A DNA stretch of 64,000 nucleotides, from contig CAVZCL010000005.1 in the NCBI GenBank assembly GCA_963773745.1, forward strand, positions 2,232,001 through 2,296,000, given 5' to 3'. Origin of the DNA: UBA5069 sp963773745. GTDB taxonomy: Bacteria > Chloroflexota > Anaerolineae > Caldilineales > Caldilineaceae. The position numbers and the translations under genes are program-made. Under the pieces are notes generated by a model. It was not told the DNA's origin, did not search any database, and worked only from the letters and a program-made list of their open reading frames with translations. This document shows positions 9,268 through 20,393 of the stretch, piece after piece. The stretch's first letter is position 1, and each line of letters opens with the position of its first letter.

Positions 9268-11364
9268 CTATTCTCGCGGCTCCAGCGGCAAGCGCATATC
9301 CGCGCGCGTCTCGAAGGAGCCGTCCCTGGCGCGGTAGAGAATCAAGGCAATGCCATCGGCGCCTTCGGGCAGCGGCGCAGCAAGGGGCAGGCGAAAGGCG
9401 TCATCCAGCCAAGCCGTGCCAGGCTGGGACGCGGCCAGACCACGCAGGGGCGCGGCTGCATCCACCTGCAGAATGGCGCCCTCGGGGCCGTTCGGGTCGG
9501 GGATGAATGCGCCGCCCAGCGTTGGGCGGATGCTGAGCGAGAGCCCCTCGGGCCAGCCGCCCTCGGGCAGCCGCCAGCGCAGGCGCAGGTCCATGGCCGG
9601 CTGCGTCGCTGTGATAGTCACGGCGGGCAGAATTGCGGCTGTTGCGTAGCTCTCGAGCACGGGCAGGTCGCCCGTAGCGGCAGTGGCTGGGGGCGCGATC
9701 AACTGCGCGCTGTCTTGGGCAAGTCCGTCAATCTGCGCCCAGTCGCCGTTGAGCGGCCGGACAGTGTGCACGCCGCCCATCTCCTCCAGCAGTGTGGGCG
9801 CGGTGGCCCAGGTGCTCACCAGCGGCCGGCCCTCCGCGAGCGCCGCTTGCGCCTGGCTGCTGCCGATCACGCGCAGGTCGGGGCGCAACCCCCAGATTTG
9901 CGCAAGGTAGTCGAGAGAGGCTGCGTCGCCCTGCTCGGCAAAGAGCGCGGCGTTGAGGGGCAGGTCGCTGCCAAGCAGCGTCGACGCGCGCGCCAGCGCT
10001 TCGTCGGCAGGGTAGCGGCTGCTGTCGGCCGCAGGCCACGATGCGGCAAAGCGCCACGCGACCGCGCCCGCAATCAGCACAAGCAGCACCGGCTGGAGCC
10101 AGCGCATGCGTGCCGTGCCGCGCCATGTGGCAATGCGCAGCGACCACCCGGCAATGCCCAGCAGCAGCAGCGGGTAGGCGGGCAAGATCACCTGAAACCA
10201 GTTGCCGTAGCGGTAGGCCCAGGTGAAGAGCAGGTAGATGGCCAGCGTGCCGTAGAGCAGCACGGCGGTGCGCCGCTTGAAGCAGGCAATCCCCGTGAAG
10301 CCGGCCAGCAGCATGGGGATGCTCAACTCCTGCCAGATGAGCGCAGGAAAGCCGTTGCCCCACATGGCGCGGCCCGCCTCAAAGCCCCAGCCCAGTTCGT
10401 CCCACCCTTGCGACGTGGCAACGAATGCCCAAAACCACTCACCTGCCGAGCTCCACGCCCGCCGCCCCACCATTCCGGGTGCTGCAAACCCCGCACGTAG
10501 ACGAAACCATAGGCCGCAAGCGGCACGAGGGCTGCAGCGACCACGGCGGCCAGCATCCGCCAATTGCGCAGCAAGGCCGGGCGCTGCCAGAGAATGACGG
10601 CGACGAGCGGCGGCACGATGAAGGCAACCGTAAGCATGTGCGCCAACGAGATGCCGCAGAGAAAGGCGAGCAGCAAGCAGCAATCCACCTGCGCGGCTGC
10701 GGACGGCATACCCTGCACTTGCGCCGGTGTCAGCCTCGGCCCAGAGCAGGTAAACATAGACAATTGCCAGCGTTTGCGCCACGGCGCTGGAGTATTGCTC
10801 GGTGGTGGTGGCGTAGTACCAGAAGAAGTAGGTGACGGCGAAGAAGGCGCTCAGCAGCCAGGCGAGGGGCCAGTTGCCCGCACGCCGCCATGGGCTTGCC
10901 GGCCAGTGGCGCGTGCTCGTCAGCAGGCATGTAGCGCGGTAGAGCAGCCAGAGCGCGACCAGCGCCCACAGCGTGCTCCAGCTTGAAAGCAGGGGAATCG
11001 GGTTGGGATTAGGCATGCCGAACGCACCCGCGAGCGCGCGCAAGCCGTGGAACCAAAGCCAGCCGCCCATCGTGTAGAGCGGATAGCCTGGGGCATTGCT
11101 GGGGCGCGCCTGCACCTGCGCATACTGGTGCGTAATCAGGTCGCCGCCGGCCAGGTTGCCCCAGGTGAGCCAGCGGTCGAGGGTGAGTGCGTAAACCAGC
11201 GCTGCTGCCAGCACCAGCAGCAGGCCCGCCCAGACGGCAGTGCGTTCGGTGTAGATGCGTTGCTGCCACACAGGCGCGGCAGAGGTGGGGGTGGCTTTGC
11301 TCACAAGGGAATCAATAACACGGGCGCGCTTGCCTGTCAAAGATGCAGGTGCGGGACGCCACAT
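9268..11364 (-). CDS. DUF2723-type membrane glycosyltransferase (two frameshifts)
   Basis: Polytopic GT-C-like protein. The first outer loop holds a GGDLITHQYA segment and NAPGYPLYTMGGWLWFHGL. This fits DUF2723, where an acidic residue is followed by a PPGYPLY-like motif and a long helix; such proteins are linked to O-mannosylation. About ten hydrophobic segments are followed by a soluble beta-rich C-terminal region of ~250 residues. The frame shifts near 10,700 and returns near 10,460, with coherent membrane protein in all three parts. The start is uncertain: ATG at 11364 and GTG at 11304 are both possible. It diverges from the hydrolase at 11503. Confidence 0.7.
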   Translation of the reverse strand: MWRPAPASLTGKRARVIDSLVSKATPTSAAPVWQQRIYTERTAVWAGLLLVLAAALVYALTLDRWLTWGNLAGGDLITHQYAQVQARPSNAPGYPLYTMGGWLWFHGLRALAGAFGMPNPNPIPLLSSWSTLWALVALWLLYRATCLLTSTRHWPASPWRRAGNWPLAWLLSAFFAVTYFFWYYATTTEQYSSAVAQTLAIVYVYLLWAEADTGASAGYAVRSRAGGLLLAARLSLRHLVGAHAYGCLHRAAARRRHSLAAPGLAAQLADAGRRGRCSPRAACGLWFRLRAGFAAPGMVGRRAWSSAGEWFWAFVATSQGWDELGWGFEAGRAMWGNGFPALIWQELSIPMLLAGFTGIACFKRRTAVLLYGTLAIYLLFTWAYRYGNWFQVILPAYPLLLLGIAGWSLRIATWRGTARMRWLQPVLLVLIAGAVAWRFAASWPAADSSRYPADEALARASTLLGSDLPLNAALFAEQGDAASLDYLAQIWGLRPDLRVIGSSQAQAALAEGRPLVSTWATAPTLLEEMGGVHTVRPLNGDWAQIDGLAQDSAQLIAPPATAATGDLPVLESYATAAILPAVTITATQPAMDLRLRWRLPEGGWPEGLSLSIRPTLGGAFIPDPNGPEGAILQVDAAAPLRGLAASQPGTAWLDDAFRLPLAAPLPEGADGIALILYRARDGSFETRADMRLPLEPRE

Positions 11365-11502
11365 TGCCCGCTTTGGCACATTCTGGTGGCCCATCAATTG
11401 GTTTCTGCCCCTGCGGGCGGCTATAATGCGGCGGCTGAAAAGGGCCGGCGTTTTCTCAACGCATGCTGAGGGCCCCGTGCGGGCGATTGTGAGGAGCAGG
11501 CT

Positions 11503-12462
11503 TTGAACCGTGATCTGCGCAACCAACCATTTTTGGAAGAGCCTGTTGGCGCGCCTGGCGTGCGCCGCCCGCTGATAGGCGTGCCCACCGGCCGCGAGAA
11601 GTCGCAACGCTTCTTTGGGCTGCCCCTCTACATAATGAACCAGACCTACGTGCGCACGCTCGAAAATCTGGGCGCGCTGCCTGTGCTCATCCCGCTGCAG
11701 ATGAGCACGGCGACGCTGCGCGGCACCTTTGAGCGGCTTGACGGCGTCATGCTGCCGGGCGGCGAGGACATCGACCCCAGCCTCTACGGCGAGGAACGGC
11801 ACCCGCAGCTTGGCTCCACAGACAAGGAGCGCGACCGCACGGAGATGCTGCTGGCGCGCTGGGCGCTGGAGGCGGGCATGCCAATTCTTGGCGTCTGCCG
11901 CGGCGTGCAGGTGCTCAACGTCGTCTGCGGTGGCACTCTCTTTCAGGACCTGACTACGCAAATGCCTGCGCTGCACAAGCATGACTACTTCCCGCCCACC
12001 TTTGAGCGCTTCCGCATAACGCATCAGGTTGCGATTGAGGCGGAGAGCCGGCTGGCGCGCTCGCTGGGGCAGGTGCACGAGGTGAACTCGATGCACCACC
12101 AGGGTATTAAGCAGGTGGGCGCGGGGCTGCGCGTGGTCGGCATTGCCGAGGATGGGCTCGCCGAGGCGCTTGAGATGCCCGAGCTGCCCTTTGCCGTGGG
12201 CGTGCAGTGGCACCCCGAAGAGCTGGCCAAGACGGACCAGCACAGCGCCGGGCTCTTCTACGACTTTGTGCGCGCGGCGTCGGATGAATGGCGCGCGGCC
12301 GTGCCTGCAGAGTGGCCCGCGCTCTTTGCGCAGCGCATGGGTGCCGTACCCGCGCCGCTCAACAACGAGGCGTCGCCCTACGAGCAGAATGGAAATGGTG
12401 TGAGCGCCGTTGCAGCGCCCGTCAGCGTCGAAGCGCTCGCTGCTCGAGGCAATTGCGCATAG
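11503..12462 (+). CDS. Gamma-glutamyl-gamma-aminobutyrate hydrolase-like class I amidotransferase (peptidase C26)
   Basis: 319 residues. The catalytic Cys lies in GVCRGVQVLN and the His-Glu pair in QWHPEEL. PGGEDIDPSLYGEE matches PuuD-type hydrolases, which cleave gamma-glutamyl amides such as gamma-glutamyl-GABA in putrescine breakdown. No other puu gene is nearby, so the substrate is not settled. The start is a TTG at 11503, chosen because GAGGAG lies 7 bases upstream. The last ~70 residues after the catalytic core look disordered. Confidence 0.85.
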   Translation: MNRDLRNQPFLEEPVGAPGVRRPLIGVPTGREKSQRFFGLPLYIMNQTYVRTLENLGALPVLIPLQMSTATLRGTFERLDGVMLPGGEDIDPSLYGEERHPQLGSTDKERDRTEMLLARWALEAGMPILGVCRGVQVLNVVCGGTLFQDLTTQMPALHKHDYFPPTFERFRITHQVAIEAESRLARSLGQVHEVNSMHHQGIKQVGAGLRVVGIAEDGLAEALEMPELPFAVGVQWHPEELAKTDQHSAGLFYDFVRAASDEWRAAVPAEWPALFAQRMGAVPAPLNNEASPYEQNGNGVSAVAAPVSVEALAARGNCA

Positions 12463-12501
12463 CGAAATTGATGTAGAAGCGACGTTGAGGAAAATTCGCA
12501 T

Positions 12502-12535
12502 AGCGGTCGTTCCAGTGAGCGCTGGAACGACCGCT
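12502..12535 (+). terminator. Terminator after C26 hydrolase
   Basis: AGCGGTCGTTCCAG pairs perfectly with CTGGAACGACCGCT across a 6-base loop and is followed by TTT. It lies 40 bases after the hydrolase stop. Confidence 0.75.
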
Positions 12536-12886
12536 TTTCGTTCGCATTCCTGGGGCAGGGCGTACAGGCTGCGCTTCCAAAAGGGCACGTGTAGCGGCTG
12601 CCAAGCCGCCGTTGGCATGGAACAGGCCGCGTTGCGGAGAAGGGCGGCCCATCGCTTTGTGGCTGCAAACCATGCAATCGGCTTGGCCGGCGAAGGCACG
12701 TGCCAATCGCTGAAGAGCCACGATCCGCCGTTGGTGTGAAGCCAACGCGCTGCGCAGCACGGCAACCCACACCACCGTCGCGGAGGCCCGCTCGCGCCGC
12801 CTGCAAACGGCATTTGCAGCCTGCAAGAGTGCCCTGCCGCTGCCCCCAAAACCCCTCGACCATCTGTTCCGTTAATGCGCCGCAGG

Positions 12887-12916
12887 TTAGGCGAAAAGCG
12901 CATTTTGAGGTATAAT
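12887..12916 (+). promoter_or_regulatory. Possible gyrA promoter
   Basis: A perfect TATAAT (12911-12916) has a weak TTAGGC 18 bases upstream (12887-12892). Transcription would begin some 45 bases before the gyrA ATG at 12968. Only the -10 is convincing. Confidence 0.4.
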
Positions 12917-12967
12917 CCTTTCGTTAACTACCGGATGTAATTGCACCAAAATTAGCATTGGCGGACT

Positions 12968-15783
<2,816 letters not shown>

Positions 15784-15812
15784 CCACAAGCGGTCGCCTA
15801 TCGTACAATAGA

Positions 15813-15836
15813 GCCGGCGGGCAAAAGCCCGCCGGT
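15813..15836 (+). terminator. Hairpin after gyrA
   Basis: GCCGGCGGGC and GCCCGCCGGT form a 9-bp perfect stem with an AAAA loop, 30 bases after the gyrA stop, followed by GCTTCTTTG. A likely intrinsic terminator. Confidence 0.7.
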
Positions 15837-15902
15837 GCTTCTTTGCAAGGGGCGCCACATCCATATCGCTTGCGCAAGCAACCTGCAACCTATCCTTTGC
15901 CC

Positions 15903-17275
15903 ATGACAGCCGTCGAATCCCTCCTCAAACAGCCGCCGGGCCAGCAGCTCGCCTTCGTTGCGCAGCCTGACCCCGAGCAAATTGCCGAAACGCTGATTGC
16001 CCTCGCGAACGCCGAAGGCGGTTCGCTCGTTCTTGGCATTGACGCCGATGGCAAGCTCGGCGGCGTCTACGGCGAGGAAGATGCGGCCGACGCGCTGACG
16101 GCCGCGCTGCGGCTCTGCAAGCCTCCAATGGCCACCGAGTGGTCCAGCGAGAGCGTGCCGGGCGGTGCGGTGGTGCTGTTGCGGCTCGAGCGCAGCCCGC
16201 AACTCCACAGCATGGCCGACGGGCGCGTGCTTGTGCGGCGCGGCGTAGACAATCACGTGGTGGACGGTGAGGAATTCGATCTTCTGCTTGCGGCGCGCCC
16301 CAGCGGTGAATATGAACTGCAGCCTGTGGCCGGCGCACAGCGCAGCGACTTTGATGAAGATGTTATTGACGATTACATTGAGCGACGGCAGAAGCGCAAT
16401 CCGCGCCACACTGTGCTGCCCAAGGACAAGCTGCTCCAGCAAATTGGCGCGCTCGACGAATCGCTGAAGCCTACAATCAACGGCATCCTCCTCTTTGGCA
16501 AGGAGCCGCAGCTCTTCATGCCCCACAGCCGCGCCATCTTCGTCAAGTTCGCCGATGTGACAGCCGCGCGGTGCGGGCGGTGAGTTCGGTTACGGCCGCC
16601 GCGAGGAATTCATCGGCCCGCTCCCGCAGATCATTGACCGTGCCTGGCGCGTATTTGGGAGGAGATGGACAAGCGCTCTGTTGTGCAGGGGCTCAACGCG
16701 TGGAGCAGACCGAGTACCCCTCCGCGGCCGTGCGCGAGGCGCTGGTCAATGCCGTGGCGCATCGTGACTATCGCCTTAGCGGGCGCAGCATTGAAATCCG
16801 CATGTACACCGACCGCCTGGAGATTACCAGCCCGGGCGGGCTGCCGGCGCACATTACGCTCGACAACATTGTGGAGGAGCACTACAGCCGCAACCCGCGC
16901 ATTGTCAACGGCCTCTTCCAGTGGGGTTACATTGAGGAGTTGGGGCTGGGCATTGACCGCATGTTTGAGGACATGCTGCGCGACGGCCACCAGCCGCCCC
17001 GCTTTGAAGCGAAGCCCCATCGCTTCTCGGTGATCCTTGCCAACGCACGCGATGCCGCTCGCGCCAGCCAGCAGTGGGAGGGCACCATGAGCGACCGCCA
17101 GATGAAGGCGCTGGAGTACCTGGAGCAGAACGGCAGCATCACCAACAGCGACTACCGTGAACTCTGCCAGCACGTGGGTGCAGAGACGCTGCGCCTGGAC
17201 CTGGCGGAGCTCGTCACGCGCGGCATCCTGCTCAAGATTGGTGACAAACGGGGCACGCGATATATCCTCAAGTGA
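15903..17275 (+). CDS. AlbA/Schlafen-type ATP-binding transcriptional regulator (three frameshifts)
   Basis: The N-terminal ~120 residues match the AlbA_2 (Schlafen-like) nucleic-acid domain: ALANAEGGSLVLGIDADGKL and VLVRRGVDNH. The second half matches the GHKL-type ATPase domain of RecG-like regulators: YPSAAVREALVNAVAHRDY, DRLEITSPGGLP and GLGIDRMFEDM. A winged-helix-like C-terminus (NSDYRELCQHVG) follows. The frame changes near 16,572, 16,655 and 16,703, and the peptide is coherent across all three. Start ATG 15903 has no clear ribosome site. Targets and ligand are unknown. No phage or defence genes surround it. Confidence 0.75.
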
Positions 17276-17301
17276 TGGGGCCAAGGGCCGATTGAAAGCT
17301 G

Positions 17302-17377
17302 ATGATTGAAGATTGGGGTGGCGGCGATCGTGATTTCCTGGCCCCCGGAAAATCGTCAATCATCAATCTTCAATCAT
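17302..17377. repeat. Imperfect inverted repeat with GATTGA words
   Basis: 17302-17315 pairs with 17364-17377 over 14 bp. The arms are built from GATTGA/TGAAGATT words that also form the palindrome at 35181-35246. It sits between two genes in the same direction (AlbA protein and lepB). Confidence 0.65.
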
Positions 17378-17520
17378 GGCGTTGCCTTTTCCACTTATCC
17401 CAATTGGGATATTTGGGTTAATCGGTGCGAGTCGGCTATTGTCCTTCGGGCGGTATGGTAGACGTCGCAGAGGGGGCGCTTGCGCGCATCTGGCGAGGGC
17501 TTTCCCCGGCAGGAGGTAAC

Positions 17521-18163
17521 ATGACAGAATTGCGAGACAAAGCGGGCGACCAATACAAGCTGCAGCCCGAAGGCGTGGCCACGGCTGATGCGTCCACGGC
17601 CGCAGGCGCTGGGCCGCTTGCCGCCGGTTCGCTGTTGCCGCGAGCTCATTGAGACGGTGGTGCTGGCGCTTGTCCTCTTCCTTGTCATTCGCCAGGTGGT
17701 GCAGAATTACCGCATTGAGAGCCACTCCATGGAGCCCAACTTCTACGAAGGGCAGTTCGTGCTGGTGAGCAAGCTTGCCTACAAGCTCGGCACGCCGCAC
17801 CGAGGCGAAGTGGTGGTCTTCCACAACCCCAACAATACCGACGAGGATTACATCAAGCGCATTATTGGCCTGCCGGGTGACCAGGTGGAGGTTGTGGGCG
17901 ACGCAATCTACATCAACGGCCAACTGCTGCCGCAGCCATACGAGCACAACCTGAACCTCGAGGGGAGCAATTACGGCCCCATTGTGGTTCCCGACAATTC
18001 AATCTTTGTTATGGGCGACAACCGCCCACGCTCCAGCGACAGCCGCGCGATTGGCCCAATTGACGAGCGGCTGGTGGTGGGCCGCGCCTGGTTGCGCATC
18101 TGGCCGCTGAATCTCTTTGGGCTCGTCAAGCATTACGAACTGGAACCGGGCAGCGCGCCGTAG
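17521..18163 (+). CDS. lepB: Signal peptidase I (frameshifted)
   Basis: Membrane serine protease that removes signal peptides from exported proteins. One membrane helix (VVLALVLFLVIRQVVQNY) is followed by the catalytic Ser in ESHSMEPNFYEG and the catalytic Lys in DYIKRIIGLPGD. Box E is GDNRPRSSDSR. The ATG at 17521 has a perfect AGGAGG. The frame breaks near 17,638. Restoring a CG pair gives LLPRELIETVVL. The first ~40 residues are a low-complexity cytoplasmic leader. The many exported proteins in this window would be its clients. Confidence 0.93.
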
Positions 18164-18202
18164 CGGCGGCGCGACCTATTGCGCGAATGGGCAAAGTTAT
18201 TT

Positions 18203-18276
18203 GTAGCGGCGGCTTCAGCCGCCGAAGGTTGCGAACGCGCCGCGGCCTCGATTACGGCGGCTGAAGCCGCCGCTAC
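18203..18276. repeat. 21-bp inverted repeat of the dispersed GTAGCGGCGG family
   Basis: 18203-18223 is the exact reverse complement of 18256-18276, and each arm is itself nearly palindromic (GGCGGCTTCAGCCGCC). This is the most complete member of a family with decayed relatives at 9074-9168 and 41597-41622. It lies between lepB and deoC. Confidence 0.85.
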
Positions 18277-18317
18277 GTGACGCTCGCTTGTACAAGCACG
18301 ACGAAGCAGGAGAACTG

Positions 18318-19107
18318 ATGGCGACTGAACTGGAAATCAAGATTGCTGACGCAATTGTCGCGCGTTGAGAAGGCCGGCGCTGCATTGGCACCCGCGCCGG
18401 CGCAGCCTGTGGACGCAGGCACGGTGGCGAAGCTGATCGACCATACCGTCCTCAAGGCGGATACGACAGCCACAACCGTCCAGGCGCTCTGCGCCGAGGC
18501 ACGCGCCAACGGCTTTGCCAGCGTCTGCGTCAACGCAACGTGGGTGCCGCTCTGCGTGGAGGAACTGGCGGGCAGCGATGTCATGGTCTGCACAGTGGCG
18601 GGCTTTCCGCTGGGCGCGACCCTGCCCGCCGTGAAGGCCTTTGAGGCACGGGAGGCGATTGCACTGGGCGCAGTCGAGGTCGACATGGTGCTCAATGTCG
18701 GCGCACTCAAGAGTGGTGACACACGCCTGGTGTGGGAAGACGTCGCGGGTGTGGCCGACGAGTGCCACGACGGCGGCGCAATCCTCAAGGTGATTATTGA
18801 GACAGGGTTGCTGACGCGCGACGAGAAGATTGCCGCGTGCGTCATCTGCAAGGACGCGGGCGCCGACTTCGTCAAGACGGCCACCGGCTTCAACGGTGGT
18901 GGCGCAACGGCCGAAGACATTGCGCTCATGCGCTTTGTGGTGGGGCCGGAGATGGGCGTCAAGGCGGCGGGTGGCGTGCGCTCGGCCGCCGACGCACTGG
19001 CCATGATTGCGGCCGGGGCCACGCGCATTGGCACAAGCGGCGGCGCCGGCATCATGGCCGACCTCGCAGGCAATTCCCAGGGCGTGCGCTTGACCGACGG
19101 CTACTAA
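18318..19107 (+). CDS. deoC: Deoxyribose-phosphate aldolase (frameshifted)
   Basis: Class I aldolase that splits 2-deoxyribose 5-phosphate into acetaldehyde and glyceraldehyde 3-phosphate in deoxynucleoside breakdown. LIDHTVLKADTT opens the barrel, FVKTATGF holds the Schiff-base Lys, and VKAAGGVRSAADA carries the second Lys. The ATG at 18318 follows CAGGAG. The frame changes near 18,361. Restoring CG to the GCGCG run gives IVARVEKAG. No other deo gene is next to it. Confidence 0.93.
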
Positions 19108-19135
19108 AGGCTACCAGCGGGGAAACCGCACCTTC

Positions 19136-19429
19136 ATGAGTACTCGATTGACCGATTACGCGCTCCTCATCGGGCATATATGGCGCTGTCTTGACTGCCG
19201 CGAGCTGCTGACTTCCAATCCCGAACTCTACTGGATTGGCTTCAAGCTCAACGATGAGCAAAAAGAGGCGATTCGCCATCTCACCGATGAGAGCTTCCAG
19301 ACCCTCATGCGCCTCTCCGAAGAGACGGGCCTCAGCACGCGCGAGCTGGAGGAAGCGGTGGACCACCCGCGCGCGCGACTGCGCCATCTGGGCGTGGTCA
19401 AGTACGATTACCGCTCGCGCGACCGCTAG
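19136..19429 (+). CDS. Small protein resembling RiPP leader/Franean1_4349-type peptides
   Basis: 97 residues with no signal peptide. The pattern CRELLTSNPELYWIGFKL, then NDEQKEAIRHL and ESFQTLMRL, follows the rhythm of a known leader-like family: a short helix, R-E-L-L, N/D-P-E, a hydrophobic-L turn, E-x-x-A-I/L, then a final F/L-x-x-L helix. A CxxC lies near residue 19. No YcaO, radical-SAM or lanthionine enzyme is adjacent, so a RiPP role is only a suggestion. It may share a transcript with deoC 28 bases upstream. The call rests on remembered pattern, not a search. Confidence 0.4.
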   Translation: MSTRLTDYALLIGHIWRCLDCRELLTSNPELYWIGFKLNDEQKEAIRHLTDESFQTLMRLSEETGLSTRELEEAVDHPRARLRHLGVVKYDYRSRDR

Positions 19430-19524
19430 CCGCGCACTCTGATTGACCGATTCGCAAGCGCCGCGCCGAGCCATTCGGTGGTGGCGCTTGCTGGTTTTCA
19501 TGCAAATTCTTGGGAGATTCAATT

Positions 19525-20238
19525 ATGCAGCAGATTGTCCCCGGGCTCTACGTCTTCGATGAAATTGGCGACATGGTGCACGCCTACTTGTGGGAGTGGG
19601 CGGATGGCGTCACTCTCATTGACACGGGCATGCCCAATGCGGGCGACATAATTATCAAGACGCTCATTGCCAACGGCTATCCGCTGCACCGCGTCCAGCG
19701 CATTATCCTCACGCATGGTGACGCGGATCACATGGGATCGGCGGCCCAACTCAAGCGCGCCACCGGCGCACCCATTCTCTGCCACACTGTGGAGAAGGTT
19801 CTTCTGGAGCACCCCTGGCAGCGCAAACCCAACGCGCTGCTGCTGCGGCCGATATTCAGCGCCATCGCGCCGCTGGCCGGCATGCGCTCGAAGCCGGTGA
19901 CGCCCGAGGAACTTGTGGTGGATGGGCAGGAATTGCCTGAGGGGCTGACGGTCATCACAACGCCAGGCCACACGGCGGGGCACATTTCGCTGCTGGACCG
20001 CAAGCGGCGCATTCTGATTGCGGGCGATGCGCTCAGCAACCGCAAGGGCAAGCTGTCGCCGCCGGCTGCCATGTTTACCCCGGACATGAAGAATGCCGAG
20101 CGCAGCATTTGGAAGCTGGCCAAGAAGTATGGTGACGAAATTGATCTGATCGTCTTCGGCCACGGGCCGCCGATTCTGAGCAATGGCGGCGCACGCCTCA
20201 AGTCCATGGCCAGCCAAATCTTCGCCTCCGAAGTATAA
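19525..20238 (+). CDS. MBL-fold metallo-hydrolase
   Basis: 237 residues. Zinc ligands appear as THGDADHMG (the HxHxDH position with Gly at the second site), then the His of TPGHTAGHISL, the Asp of IAGDAL and the His of VFGHGPP. The ATG at 19525 follows GGGAG. Members range from glyoxalase II to lactonases, and nothing here fixes the substrate. It ends against the palindrome at 20248 and converges with typA. Confidence 0.85.
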   Translation: MQQIVPGLYVFDEIGDMVHAYLWEWADGVTLIDTGMPNAGDIIIKTLIANGYPLHRVQRIILTHGDADHMGSAAQLKRATGAPILCHTVEKVLLEHPWQRKPNALLLRPIFSAIAPLAGMRSKPVTPEELVVDGQELPEGLTVITTPGHTAGHISLLDRKRRILIAGDALSNRKGKLSPPAAMFTPDMKNAERSIWKLAKKYGDEIDLIVFGHGPPILSNGGARLKSMASQIFASEV

Positions 20239-20247
20239 AAAAGGGGA

Positions 20248-20386
20248 ACTGCGACACAGAGGTCACAGAGGCAACAGAGGAACACAGAGAAAAGCAAAGA
20301 AAAACAACGGCGAATTCTTTCAGCCGTTGTTTTTCTTTGCTCTTCTCTGTGTTCCTCTGTTGCCTCTGTGACCTCTGTGTCGCAGT
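20248..20386. repeat. 64-bp palindrome at convergent junction (CACAGAGG type)
   Basis: 20248-20311 pairs with 20323-20386 with one mismatch and an 11-base loop. The arms are A-rich on one strand and built of ACAGAGG and ACACAGAG words, unlike the GC-rich genes around them. The element fills the space between the hydrolase stop (20238) and the typA stop (20394). Confidence 0.9.
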
Positions 20387-20393
20387 AGAGTTT

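Larger units (their letters stand above)
12463..12967. other. 505-base gap upstream of gyrA
   Basis: Apart from a terminator at 12502-12535 and a -10-like TATAAT at 12911, I see nothing that can be named. The open frames in it have no start signals or family features. Confidence 0.5.

Noticed and set aside
11365..12903. Minus-strand open frame that extends the DUF2723 gene to 12903
   Set aside because: It runs antisense through the whole C26 hydrolase and encodes no recognisable domain there. The real protein begins near 11364 or 11304.
15903..17275. AlbA/HATPase gene as part of a defence island
   Set aside because: Schlafen-like AlbA domains occur in defence systems, but the neighbours (gyrA, lepB, deoC) are housekeeping genes and no nuclease or phage gene is near.
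20248..20386. CRISPR-like repeats suggested by the ACAGAGG words
   Set aside because: The words are irregular and belong to a single hairpin. There are no spacers of even length and no cas genes.
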